Positions 52,514-62,223 of a stretch of 64,000 bases of DNA are shown here, in pieces (positions within the stretch are counted from its first letter, which is position 1; each line of letters opens with the position of its first letter). The position numbers and the translations under genes are program-made. The DNA is taken from the NCBI RefSeq assembly GCF_002104995.1, contig NW_024468249.1, forward strand, positions 2,046,001 through 2,110,000, written 5' to 3'. The notes under the pieces are model-generated. The model was not told the origin of the DNA. It ran no database searches and saw only the letters and a list, made by a program, of their open reading frames with translations. Origin of the DNA: Linderina pennispora. Taxonomy: Eukaryota > Kickxellomycota > Kickxellomycetes > Kickxellales > Kickxellaceae.

Positions 52514-53476
52514 CACTGATATCCCGAAATTCTGGTTTGTGGTGGATGTCGCTAATTTTTAGTGTTTGTTAGTATTTAGGAATATGGAAATATAGCCCAA
52601 TACATTGCGAGAACAGGAGGGGAAGTGGAGGAAACTGAGCGTATCCAAATGCAGGGTATATAGCCGCCTAGATGCTTCTGACAATGATCCCCCGCCTCGC
52701 AGCCAGAGAGATGCCAGCTAGAATTCCGTGCGAACATACAAAATGGTGGAGCGCGAAAATTATCCTGGGGTGTTTTTGCGAAATACGATGTTTCATAATT
52801 TCTGCATCCCTGGGTATATGCGCAAAGCCTGTCCACAGATCGCACCATCTCCATCCTCAGGGTTTTCCATGCCTAATGAAATGCGCCGGGGTATGCGGAA
52901 AGCAATTGCGATGTTAATATCTGCAGCAGAAAATAGTCGCACACGCTTACTAGACGAGATAGCGCGGAGTGCTCATGGTGAGTGGATCTGCAAGCTGCTT
53001 GCTGCTAGCTACATTCCATCTTCTCTAAAATCGAACCCCTCCGCAATAGGCATTGCCTGGTCCCAAACTGCTGACCCCGTCCACAAACAGAAGGTGAGCG
53101 TACGGCTGTATCCGGGGAAATACGTTCTTAATTAGAAACCAAGCGGCCAAGGCTATCTGCAGCTGAAGAAAGCGTTTATAAAGGATAGAGTACGAGCAAC
53201 CTTGATTTGACTTATCATCCCTTATTTCTATTGCAGCTCCTCAATCTGCTGGCAACTGCCTTTTAATAACTAGCCCTCCTCCTATCCCCTCTCCCTCCTT
53301 CTCTCCCTTTCCGTCATATAAATACGCATATTGAATCTCCTTGAACCTCGCTTCACCCGACGTTCAATCCACCCTTGCATTTTCATTATTCATTTCATCT
53401 GATCAAGCAAGCCTTTGCTCCAAGCATTACCGCATTCATCAAATCACCAAGCATTCAAACAAAACCTGCATAAGTC
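52514..53476 (+). promoter_or_regulatory. Intergenic region with promoter of the large secreted protein
   Basis: A TATAAATA element lies at 53317-53324, about 155 bases before the ATG, preceded by a C/T-rich stretch (tcccctctccctccttctctcc). A second TATA-like site (tttataaagg) is near 53175. A 135-codon frame at 52728-53135 has no recognisable feature and is not called as a gene. Confidence 0.45.
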
Positions 53477-56400
53477 ATGAAGGCTAGTTTCTCTCTTTCT
53501 CTCCTGGCTGCTCTTGCCTCGCTGGCGACGACATTGGCTGAGCCGATCCCAGTGGGCGGTCTTGCCTACGCAGACAACCAGATGCAGCCCTTTGGCTTGG
53601 TGCGAATGGGCCGCATGTTCTCTGCGCAGGACTACACTGCCGACGCTTACGATGCTGAGTCGTCATCCGATGATGTCGATCAGTCATCTACCGATCTAGA
53701 TTCGTCTGACACACCCGACTACAGTAGTGTTGATGTCGTTGCAGCGAGCTTCGACTCTTCGTCGTTGGCACCGCCGTGCGAGTCGTCGGCTGCCCCTGCG
53801 GCGACTTCTGATACTGCTTCGCCCCCTGCTGCTGACAGCAGTGATAGTGCTGCTTCGGCTGATACTGGAGCGTCGGCGAGCAATGGCTCATACTCTGCCT
53901 CACCGGCAGCGGCTCCTGCTGCTGCTCCGGCTTCGTCGGCTGCTCCAGCGACGGCTGCAGGCCCAGCTTCTCCACTTGCCACCGCTATTCCTTCGTCGGA
54001 GGCTGCCCCGGCTGCTGCCACAGGCTACGCATCAGCTCCCTCAGGTACTGTAGCCACTGTGTTTGTGCCTGCCCCTGCTCCTGCTGCTCCGTCGGCTGAG
54101 GCTACTCCATCTCCGGTTGCTGTTGCCGTTCCAGTCTCGGCTCCAGCCTCTGCTTCCGCTCCAGTATCTTCCTCTGCTTCAGTTCCAGCTTCTGCTCCAT
54201 TTGTTGCTCCGTCGACTGAAGCTGCTCCCGCTCCAGTATCTTCCTCTGCTTCAGTTCCGGCTTCTGCTCCATTTGTTGCTCCGTCGACTGAAGCTGCTCC
54301 CACTCCGGTATATTCTTCTGCTTCAGTTCCGACTTCTGCTCCATCTGTTTCCCCGTCGACAGAAACTGCTCCCACTCCGGTATATTCTTCTGCTTCAGTT
54401 CCGACTTCTGCTCCATCTGTTTCCCCGTCGACTGAAACTGCTCACACTCCGGTATATTCCTCTGCTTCAGTTCCGACCTCTGCTCCATCTGTTTCCCCGT
54501 CGACAGAAACTGCTCCCACTCCGGTATATTCTTCTGCTTCAGTTCCGACTTCTGCTCCATCTGTTTCCCCGTCGACTGAAACTGCTCACACTCCGGTATA
54601 TTCTTCTGCTTCAGTTCCGACCTCTGCTCCATCTGTTTCCCCGTCGACTGAAACTGCTCACACTCCGGTATATTCTTCTGCTTCAGTTCCGACTTCTGCT
54701 CCATCTGTTTCCCCGTCGACAGAAACTGCTCCCACTCCAGTATATTCTTCTGCTTCAGTTCCGACCTCTGCTCCATCTGTTTCCCCGTCGACAGAAACTG
54801 CTCCTCCAGTTGCTACTTCCACTCCAGTATATGCCTCTGCACCAGCACCAGCTTCTGCCCCTGCTGCTGCCCCTCCCCCTGTCTCTGCCCCAGTCCCTGC
54901 TGCCGCTCCTTCCTATGCGGCCTCCTCGGCCGCCGCCCCCGCCTCTGAAGCCGCCCCTGCTGTCTCCCCGGCTCCTGCTGCTGCGCCTGTCCCTGTTATT
55001 GCACCAGTTCCTAATGCTGGTCCTTCGTACGGAGCGGGGCCAAGCAATGCTTCGGGTTACAGTGGGTCCTATGGCAACCCTGACAACAGTTCGGGGTCGT
55101 ATGGATCTGGAGCTGCCCCTGCTCCTGCTTCTAGCTACGGGTCTAGTTCAGGATCTGGCTATTCTGCTCCTGCCCCTAGTTCCTCAGATATTCCTGCCAC
55201 TACCTACATGAGTTCTCCGGCTCCTGCTTCCAGCTACGGGTCTAGTCCAGGATCTGGTTATTCTGCTCCTGCCCCAGCTCCAGCTCCAGCTCCAGCTCCT
55301 GCTCCAGCTCCTGCTCCTGCTCCTGCTCCAGCTCCAGCTCCTGCCCCTTCCCCGGCTCCTGCTCCGGCTCCAGCCCCAGCCCCAGCCCCAGCTCCTGCTC
55401 CTGCTCCTGCTCCTGCCCCGGCTCCGGCTCCGGCTCCTGCTCCGGCTCCTGCTCCGGCTCCTGCTCCTGCCCCAGCTCCAGCCCCAGCACCTGCTCCGGC
55501 TCCCGCCTCTTCGTACTCGTCTTCTGCCCCCGCACCGCCTCCAGCACCAGCCCCGGCACCAGCTCCTGCTCCTGCTCCTGCTCCTGCTCCGGCTCCAGCC
55601 CCTGAACCAGCTCCAGCTCCAGCTCCAGCTCCAGCTCCAGCTCCAGCTCCAGCTCCAGCTCCAGCTCCAGCTCCTGAACCAGCCCCGGCTCCAGCCCGGC
55701 TCCGGCTCCGGCACCAGCCCCTGAACCAGCTCCTGCCCCAGCTCCAGCTCCAGCTCCAGCTCCAGCCCCGGCACCAGCCTCTTCCTACTCGTCTTCTGCC
55801 CCCTCGGCTCCGACTCCTGCCCCTGCACCGCCTCCGGCACCAGCTCCTGCTCCAGCTCCAGCTCCTGCTCCTGCTCCTGCTCCAGCTCCAGCTCCAGCTC
55901 CAGCTCCAGCTCCAGCTCCAGCTCCTGCCCCTGCTCCTGCCCCTGCTCCTGCCCCTTCCCCGGCTCCTGCTCCGGCTCCGGCTCCTGCTCCGGCTCCGGC
56001 TCCTGCTCCAGCCCCAGCTCCAGCCCCAGCTCCAGCTCCAGCCCCAGCCCCAGCTCCAGGCCCAGCCCCAGCTCCGGCTCCGGCTCCGGTTCCTGCCCCG
56101 GTGCCTGCCCCTGTCCCATCATATTCGACTTCTGCAGCTCCTGCTCCCAGCTCGTCTGAAACTCCTTCTCCTAGCTCATCTGAAGCTCCTTCTCCCAGCT
56201 CGTCTGAAGCTCCTGCTCCTAGCCCGTCATACTCAACTTCTGCTGCTCCATCTCCTAGCTCTTCGGAGACTCCTGTTCCATCTCCTAGCTCTTCCGAGAC
56301 CCCTGCTCCACCTCCTAGCTCTTCCGAGACCCCTGCTCCCAGCCCATCATACTCAACTTCTGCTGCTCCATCTCCTAGCTCTTCGGAGACTCCTGTTCCA

Positions 56401-57123
56401 TCTCCTAGCTCTTCCGAGACCCCTGCTCCACCTCCTAGCTCTTCCGAGACCCCTGCTCCCAGCCCACCATACTCGACTTCTGCTGCTCCATCTCCTAGCT
56501 CTTCGGAGACTCCTGTTCCATCTCCTAGCTCTTCGGAGACCCCTGCTCCATCTCCTAGCTCTTCCGAGACTCCTGTCCCATCTCCTAGCTCTTCAGAGAC
56601 CCTTGCTTCATCCTCTGGGTCTTCAGAGGCCTCCTCGAGCGCTGCGTACTCGTCGGCTGCTCCCACATCATCAGCTCCCAGCTCATCAGCAGCTCCCAGC
56701 TCATCAGCAGCTCCCAGCTCATCAGCAACTCCTAGCTCATCAGCAGCTCCCAGCTCATCAGCAACTCCTAGCTCATCAGCAGGTCCTAGCTCATCGTCTG
56801 CTGCCCCGTCATCAACTACCGGCTACTCCTTGGCTGCCCCTACTACCCCTGCTGAGGAGTCCTCGACTGATGCTTCTTCTGCTGCCACCTCGCCCGTTTA
56901 CACTGGCGCGCAGCCCGATGGTGACTACAGCCCCAAGCGTGCTCGTACTCGCCGAGGCGTCAAGCGCGCCCGCAAGGGTGCCAGAGGCCAGGCTCAACGC
57001 CAGAACCGTGGTCGTGCCAACCGCAGGCGTGTCATCTACAACCCGCGCGTCAAGCCTGCTGCCCATGCCGCCAAGCGGGCTGGCCGTGCAGCTGTCGCCT
57101 CCAAGGCCCAGGCCCAGGCCTAA
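53477..57123 (+). CDS. Very large secreted Ala/Pro/Ser repeat protein with basic tail, one frame break
   Basis: MKASFSLSLLAALASLATTL is a clear signal peptide. It is followed by a short unique acidic region with DYSSVDVVAASFDSSS, then Ala/Ser/Pro-rich sequence. About nine copies of a 24-residue unit (APTPVYSSASVPTSAPSVSP plus STET; 72 bases) occupy roughly 54150-54805. Long (Ala-Pro)n tracts cover about 55265-56090. A missing C near 55695 inside the Ala-Pro tract shifts the frame; the correct reading resumes as PVPSYSTSAAPAPSSSETP and includes repeated SPSSSETPVPSPSSSETP units. The end is a basic tail (SPKRARTRRGVKRARKGARG and on to SKAQAQA). The total is about 1215 residues. It is probably an O-mannosylated wall or matrix protein. 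It shares its signal / repeat / basic-tail plan with the gene at 43.5 kb. Confidence 0.75.
54150..54805 (+). repeat. 72-bp tandem minisatellite
   Basis: About nine tandem copies encode a 24-residue Ser/Pro/Thr unit. The first two copies are of an older type (PVSSSASVPASAPFVAPS). The next seven are almost identical (PVYSSASVPTSAPSVSPS) and differ mainly by APT versus AHT at the unit border. The near-identity of the later copies indicates recent unit gain or homogenisation. Confidence 0.85.
55265..56090 (+). repeat. Long (GCTCCA/GCTCCT)n tract encoding Ala-Pro
   Basis: Hundreds of bases of hexanucleotide-type GCTCCN repeats encode Ala-Pro dipeptides with rare interruptions (SSYSSS, EPAP). The tract contains the single-base loss that breaks the host gene frame, the place where either replication slippage or assembly error is most expected. 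Confidence 0.85.
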
Positions 57124-58938
57124 GAGCATTGGGGGGATACGGATACGGATGTGGATGCGGATGCGGTTGTCTCATCGCACCTGACATTTGCGGCTGTTTG
57201 CCATGATTTCCAATTCTTTTTGCCCCTAGTCTGGACACTCCCCTTCTCTTCATATCTTCTCTACCTCAAGTAAACCTCACTGCTATTTTAACTGCGGTAT
57301 GTGTCGAGTGTATATAAGCGTCGTGCCATATGCGGCATTGCTTGCAATATGCCCGTCGAGTTGAGCCAGCTGGCAAGATATCCAAGTAGGCTTGGATATG
57401 CGTGGGCCATATGCAAAGAGTTGGTCCAGTGATGTCGAGAGTGACAGGCGGGAAGACATTCGCCCGCTACTGTCCTCACTGTCACCAGTGTGGGTGTCGC
57501 TGAAACAAACATTCTCACTGCTAAAAATTCCCATCACTGATATCAGCTGACTGGGCATGTGCTTGCTTGCACCCCGCGGATGTTATAAATAGTGCCAGGT
57601 TGGAGGCTCTCTTCTCTCTCCTCACCCCCTCAGCATCCCTCTTCGCACACTACTCGTTTTTCCCTCTCGAAGAACTGCTGCTGCTGCTGCTCGTCCAATG
57701 TCATTGCGCGCAAGGCTTTCTGTGCTAGCCAGCGTCTGCTTCTCTTTGTTGGCTAGCTGACAGCTAAAGTGGTGAGATGGCCGTGTCGTCCCGCTTGCTC
57801 TGTTTTGCGCACTAACCTTGCCCACTGTCTTTGTGGCCTCTCCGATGCGTTGCATTCCGTCTGCGTGTTTCTGCCCAAAAGCATGTTGTAGCAGTGTAGG
57901 GGATAACATCCGTCGTATCCGCCTGCAGTTGTCATGGGCTCCCCGTTGCGGGCCACAAGCTTTTGCCCTTCGACACTGGTAAACCAAGTGCTTTAAGGGG
58001 GGGCTGTTCAGGCTGCCAAGCATCGGCCCTGTGTGTGAATAGTGTCTGCCTTTTGTCGACTGGTGTTTTCGGGATCCCTTCCCTCGCCTTAGGCATCTCT
58101 CGTGCTTGGATTTTTTTCTTTCGTGCCTGTCAAGCTACGGTTCTTGCGCCCTCCCTTCGTCTATTGTCGACTTCAAGCCATGCATCTCGATTGATATCGC
58201 TCGTGCTTCCCGCAACCCAAGCGCCTCGTTTTGTTTCCGCTAGCCATTTTTTGCCTGTGCTTCGCCACGTTGATAGGGGAGCTAGGGATGAGCGTGCCCG
58301 CCGCCTCCAAGCGTTATCTACATTGCTCAAGGATCCAAACCTCCCGCTGCCTGCTTTCTCTGGCTGGCTTCGTCCATGCGTACCCTTTCTCTCTCTTTGC
58401 ATTCCTGTTATTTCTCTCAATGTCGTGCGACCTCGTTGTCTCGCTGCTTTTTTTTACCTTATTTTATTATTCTCGAACCCTTTCTCTTCTTTGCTACACC
58501 ATTCGCCTAATTTTTGCTTCACTGCTTTCGTTACATTTTCGGTCCAGATCGATCTTCTCCCCTCGCCGGCACCGGCCGTTTCGACATGTGGTCATGATCA
58601 GCGAACGGAGACGGCACATCAGCTTTCGGCACATCTTGGCTACCTTCCCCCTCCAGGAAAGACATGATGAGTGTTTGTTGAAATGTGTTTGTGGATGCCT
58701 ACCATTTTTGCTATCCTGTAGCCACCGGGAGTCACTCCCCTTTGCACCGCGTTTCCATGCTATGTTTCTGCATAGGATAGTTGTGTGGAGTGCTTTGTAG
58801 CACCCTGCGTGTGTTCTCTACTATAGTACAAGAGATCGCTTTTTGGGTACAAGCTGCACGATTGTTGCTCTTCGGTTAAATGCTGCGGCGATGTTTAGAA
58901 GGAGTATACAGAAAGACAGCGCACTGCGCGAAGGTTAA
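57124..58938. other. Non-coding stretch with a strongly pyrimidine-rich plus strand
   Basis: From about 57590 to 58600 the plus strand is dominated by C and T, with runs such as ctctcttctctctcctcacc and tcttctttgctacacc. Plus-strand open frames here (57963-58667, 58231-58800) arise from the skew and have no domains. On the minus strand a piece (HAFGQKHADGMQRIGEATKT) ends at a GTTAGT donor-like site near 57817, but no second exon is found. A long leader or non-coding transcript is possible. Confidence 0.35.
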
Positions 58939-59736
58939 GTGGCGACGGTGATGTCAGCTAGGGTGCAAGTTGGACAGGCGATATATTTAGCATTGGCGAT
59001 GTGGTTGTTACATGTACAGAGCATGTGTGGAGTAGTATATAGGATTTTGTATTTTTATGTCTTTGCTCGCGTTTTGGACGGCTCTCGACAGTTGGCCGGC
59101 ACCAGTCAAATTGGACAGGCAACTCGCGCTTCGATGCTTCCTCGCAGCTTTGCGGCTCGACCAAGATTCGCACGGCGGTTCAAGCACACTCGCTACCAGG
59201 ACAAGTCCTGCGGCTCGTCGCTCGCTTGCTCGTTGGAATCACCGCGGTTAACGGTCGTCATTGAGCAGTCAGAATATGATCGCCTTGCTGCTCGGCACGG
59301 TTCGGTTTCGGCACGACGCCACAAGCCTCTCAGCGTCATCATCAAGCCCCAAGGCATTCCAAGGACTTCTTTTTCCGTGTCTGACACTTATTGCTGACAC
59401 ATCATCTTGGAGCTCAAGCTTTCAGCTCTTCTGTATTTTTCTGTGTATGCTTACGTTTTTTTTACAGGCATGTGGGAAGGACGGGTGGTGGGATGGTGGG
59501 CACAACAACTTTCAAACAACTCTTCAATAATATCAACCCTTCTTCCAAATCAAAACCATTCAATTCATCATAGCAGCACTTCCTGTTGGTAACGATTACG
59601 GATAATGGCAATTACTAGAATTACCCCACCCGCGATGCGAGCTCGGCTGCTAGTCAGCATGGGTTGACACGTCGATAAGAGCATCACGGCGAACCGGTCA
59701 TTTGAACGTGTCGGATGGTTGTTGGTGCAATGTCGA
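58939..59736. other. No firm gene; region 3' of the Fanzor gene
   Basis: A 152-codon plus frame (58939-59397) has no recognisable domain. The part from about 59580 to 59736 lies immediately 3' of the minus-strand Fanzor ORF. In this family that is where the guide (omega-type) RNA scaffold and element end are expected. No clear hairpin stands out by eye. Confidence 0.3.
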
Positions 59737-62223
59737 TCATGGACATCTCCTGTCTTGATGGCTTGCTCTGCGTAGGCGCTTCAGCGCTGGCTCGCTGCTG
59801 CTAGCAGCAGAATCGCCTGCTGCTGCACGCCTCTTGTGCAGGTTCTTTGTTGCAGGGGTGGTGCCAGAAGTATTGGCAGCAATGGCTGTAAAGCGATGGA
59901 ACCGTTCAGGAATACTGCCTGAATCACAGAGTGACTGGAAAATGAGCCTGAAGTTTAGAACTGCTGCGAGGTCGCGGTTCAAGAGCCGAGACGAATAGGC
60001 TCGCCTGTATTGTGCCATGGCCCGCTTACATGACTCGCTTGTACAGCGGAGAAGGCCATGGCACTTCACAGTTGGGTTCTTCGATCTCTGGTAGGGCTGC
60101 GGGTTGGGAACATGCCGGAATGTCTGCAGCGACTTTTCGCAGCAGAACGGGCATATCGACAATGTCCGGAATTCGTCGATCAGATAGACCTCAAAGCCAT
60201 GGTGTTTGAACTTGTCGCGCCATCCCTTGCCACGAATCGGCGCATGGTGTCGGGCCATCGGCGCACTCCAATTGCCCATGATCAGCACTGGGTCTGGACC
60301 GAACTTGCTCCGGAGTTTCGCGGCAAGCCTGTGGTCTGCACGGGCCTGGTTCATGAATGAATCAAGGCGCAGCTTGCGGTGAAGCGGGTACACCTTGGGA
60401 CTGGTACTGACACCTGGATGGGCCTTCCAGCGCCTTTGGTGCTGCTTGTTTGACTTAGTGAGTTGCTGCTCTGGTAACCTTCGCGCTGTCATCGTGTTGG
60501 CATAAAACGGTGCTAGGACACACCGCACAGATGCACGGGTAGCAACGTAGGCACGGAATTTTGCTGGGCTAAGGGTCCGGCAGCAGTGCTTGGAAAGCTC
60601 TGCCTCTGCTCTGCGGACAGCATCTTCTGGGACTTGATCCTTTGTATCCCAACGAATCCTGTCATAGTGGCGCAGCTTGAGCTCCTTGTTGCGCTGCTGC
60701 CGTGTGTAGCGGTAGAGCATTTTTTCACCCTCTTTCCCATTGCTGCTATTTTCGTGCATCATGTATAGCAAATCGCCCCGACCTGGATCGATGAATACAC
60801 AGCGGCCTTTCAGATTCTGCAGCTCTGGCTGTGGGATCTGGTGGATATAGCGACAGTCAGCTATAGTACTGCCTCCCACAGCATCACCTCCTGCAACATC
60901 GCCTGTAGCATCGCCTGTAGCATCGCCTCCCACAGCATCGCCTGTAGCATCGCCTCCCACAGAATTGCCTCCCGCAGCATCGCCTCCCGCAGCATCGCCT
61001 CCTGCACCATCAGCATCTACTGCACCATCAGCCTTGGATATCTTGTCTTGTAACAGAATGCATATCGTTACACCATCTGTTGTCGCCATTCCGTGGAATT
61101 TTCTATCACCATGCGCCTTAAATGGCTTTGATGTTAGATCTGCGACCCGGCCCCACACATCCCACACAGGTTGTGTGATCCCTTGGACCGGGTCGTGTGC
61201 ACAGACTGGGGGTGCTGATGCATATGCATTGTTAAGTGCTGCAACAGTGTCTGCTGCTGCTGCCGATGCAGCAGCAAGTGAATCAGCCGCTACTGCTGCA
61301 GTTGCTGCAGTGGCCTCTGTTGCATCCGATGGCATCTTCGCTGCTTCGCGTGCAGCCTTCTTGGCCAATTTTTCGCCCTTTTCTGCTGCTTTCCTTGCCT
61401 CTGTTGCTGCCCTCTTTGCTGCGTTGATCTTGGTAACCTCCTCACGTGTTTTCGAAACAAACACCTGCTTGATTATTTGCTTGTCCAAACGCACATGGCC
61501 TGGGATCCATGATGTCCGCAGAGGCAAGCATTGGGGAGGAGACTTGCTAAGCTGCTCATTCTCGATAAGCTGGCATAGGCGAATGTATGCACGCAGATGC
61601 TTAAGTGGATTTACCTTGGCATCATAGTATCGGCTGTCTTTGGTGAATCTGTACTTGGCATCATAGGCATTGAGGACTGGTGCCAGCTTGTTGTAGATTG
61701 CAAGCATCGGTGGGGTGAGCACACTGAGATCAGGGTGCCTAGAGGCAACTGCCTGGCGGAGCTTCTGTGCAGGTGTATAAATACACATTTGACATGCATT
61801 ATTGAACTCAGCCTTAGACACATTGCCCATTGTACTGCGCAGTGTGTTTTTGCGGCAGCAAATATCAATCAATTTGGCCAGAATCCGCTGTAGGCAAGTG
61901 CCATAGTGCAACACAATGTTGTTCTTGTATGTTGTCATCAGCTCGGTATCCACGTATGTCGCTACCTGATTCATTTCGCGTACGCCATGTAGCTCAATAT
62001 CGCCATTATGCAATAGATAATCATAAATGTGATATCTAACTACATCACTGAAATCGGCGGTTAACAGTTCTGACCTGTCCTTCCGGTTAACGAAATCCTC
62101 GGCAGATATGACAGTCTTTGCCTTCAAGTTGCGATAAATGAATAAATAAATAAAACGAAAAAACCCCTTTTTCACAAATGTTGCTGGGTCAAAGGCATCA
62201 TCGTAAGCTAGCTGATGGAGTAG
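59737..62223 (-). CDS. Fanzor (TnpB-related, eukaryotic RNA-guided nuclease family)
   Basis: This ORF has about 827 codons open after an upstream stop; the 812-residue reading from the GTG at 62175 is numbered here. No ATG is well placed, so a spliced first exon is possible. RuvC-I is CVFIDPGRGDLLYM with Asp463. The usual TnpB RuvC-II Glu site reads LIMGNWSAP, without Glu. As in Fanzors generally, an alternative Glu sits before the zinc finger in YLIDEFRTLSICPFCCEK (Glu668). RuvC-III is LLNRDLAAVLNFRLI with Asp735. The zinc finger uses CPFC (675, 678) with Cys711 and Cys716. Residues 250-315 form an Ala/Lys-rich helix and 383-436 a Gly/Asp/Ala repeat. The C-terminus is basic (KRLRRASHQDRR), a possible nuclear signal. 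Fanzors use a guide RNA to cut DNA; activity here is inferred from intact motifs. Confidence 0.85.
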   Translation of the reverse strand, partial: LLHQLAYDDAFDPATFVKKGFFRFIYLFIYRNLKAKTVISAEDFVNRKDRSELLTADFSDVVRYHIYDYLLHNGDIELHGVREMNQVATYVDTELMTTYKNNIVLHYGTCLQRILAKLIDICCRKNTLRSTMGNVSKAEFNNACQMCIYTPAQKLRQAVASRHPDLSVLTPPMLAIYNKLAPVLNAYDAKYRFTKDSRYYDAKVNPLKHLRAYIRLCQLIENEQLSKSPPQCLPLRTSWIPGHVRLDKQIIKQVFVSKTREEVTKINAAKRAATEARKAAEKGEKLAKKAAREAAKMPSDATEATAATAAVAADSLAAASAAAADTVAALNNAYASAPPVCAHDPVQGITQPVWDVWGRVADLTSKPFKAHGDRKFHGMATTDGVTICILLQDKISKADGAVDADGAGGDAAGGDAAGGNSVGGDATGDAVGGDATGDATGDVAGGDAVGGSTIADCRYIHQIPQPELQNLKGRCVFIDPGRGDLLYMMHENSSNGKEGEKMLYRYTRQQRNKELKLRHYDRIRWDTKDQVPEDAVRRAEAELSKHCCRTLSPAKFRAYVATRASVRCVLAPFYANTMTARRLPEQQLTKSNKQHQRRWKAHPGVSTSPKVYPLHRKLRLDSFMNQARADHRLAAKLRSKFGPDPVLIMGNWSAPMARHHAPIRGKGWRDKFKHHGFEVYLIDEFRTLSICPFCCEKSLQTFRHVPNPQPYQRSKNPTVKCHGLLRCTSESCKRAMAQYRRAYSSRLLNRDLAAVLNFRLIFQSLCDSGSIPERFHRFTAIAANTSGTTPATKNLHKRRAAAGDSAASSSEPALKRLRRASHQDRRCP
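60868..61029 (-). repeat. Minisatellite inside the Fanzor gene
   Basis: Tandem units of about 15 bases (ggcgatgctgtggga type on the coding strand) encode GGDAAGGDAAGG / GGDATGDAVGG. The array adds about 54 residues shortly before the RuvC-I motif, in frame. Confidence 0.8.

Noticed and set aside
52728-53135. 135-codon plus-strand ORF between the transporter and the large secreted protein
   Set aside because: No domain, signal peptide, promoter or codon bias; it overlaps probable promoter sequence.
55184-56666. Long minus-strand ORFs (312 and 293 codons; Gly/Ala or Glu/Leu repeats)
   Set aside because: They are antisense shadows of the Ala-Pro and Ser-Glu-Thr-Pro repeats; repeat units in multiples of three keep all frames open.
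58939-59397. 152-codon plus-strand ORF near the Fanzor 3' side
   Set aside because: No recognisable family and mixed composition; it may be coding but cannot be supported.
60840-61030. CRISPR-like short tandem repeats
   Set aside because: Units are contiguous, about 15 bases, without unique spacers, and encode a Gly/Asp/Ala linker in frame with the Fanzor gene; the host is a eukaryote.
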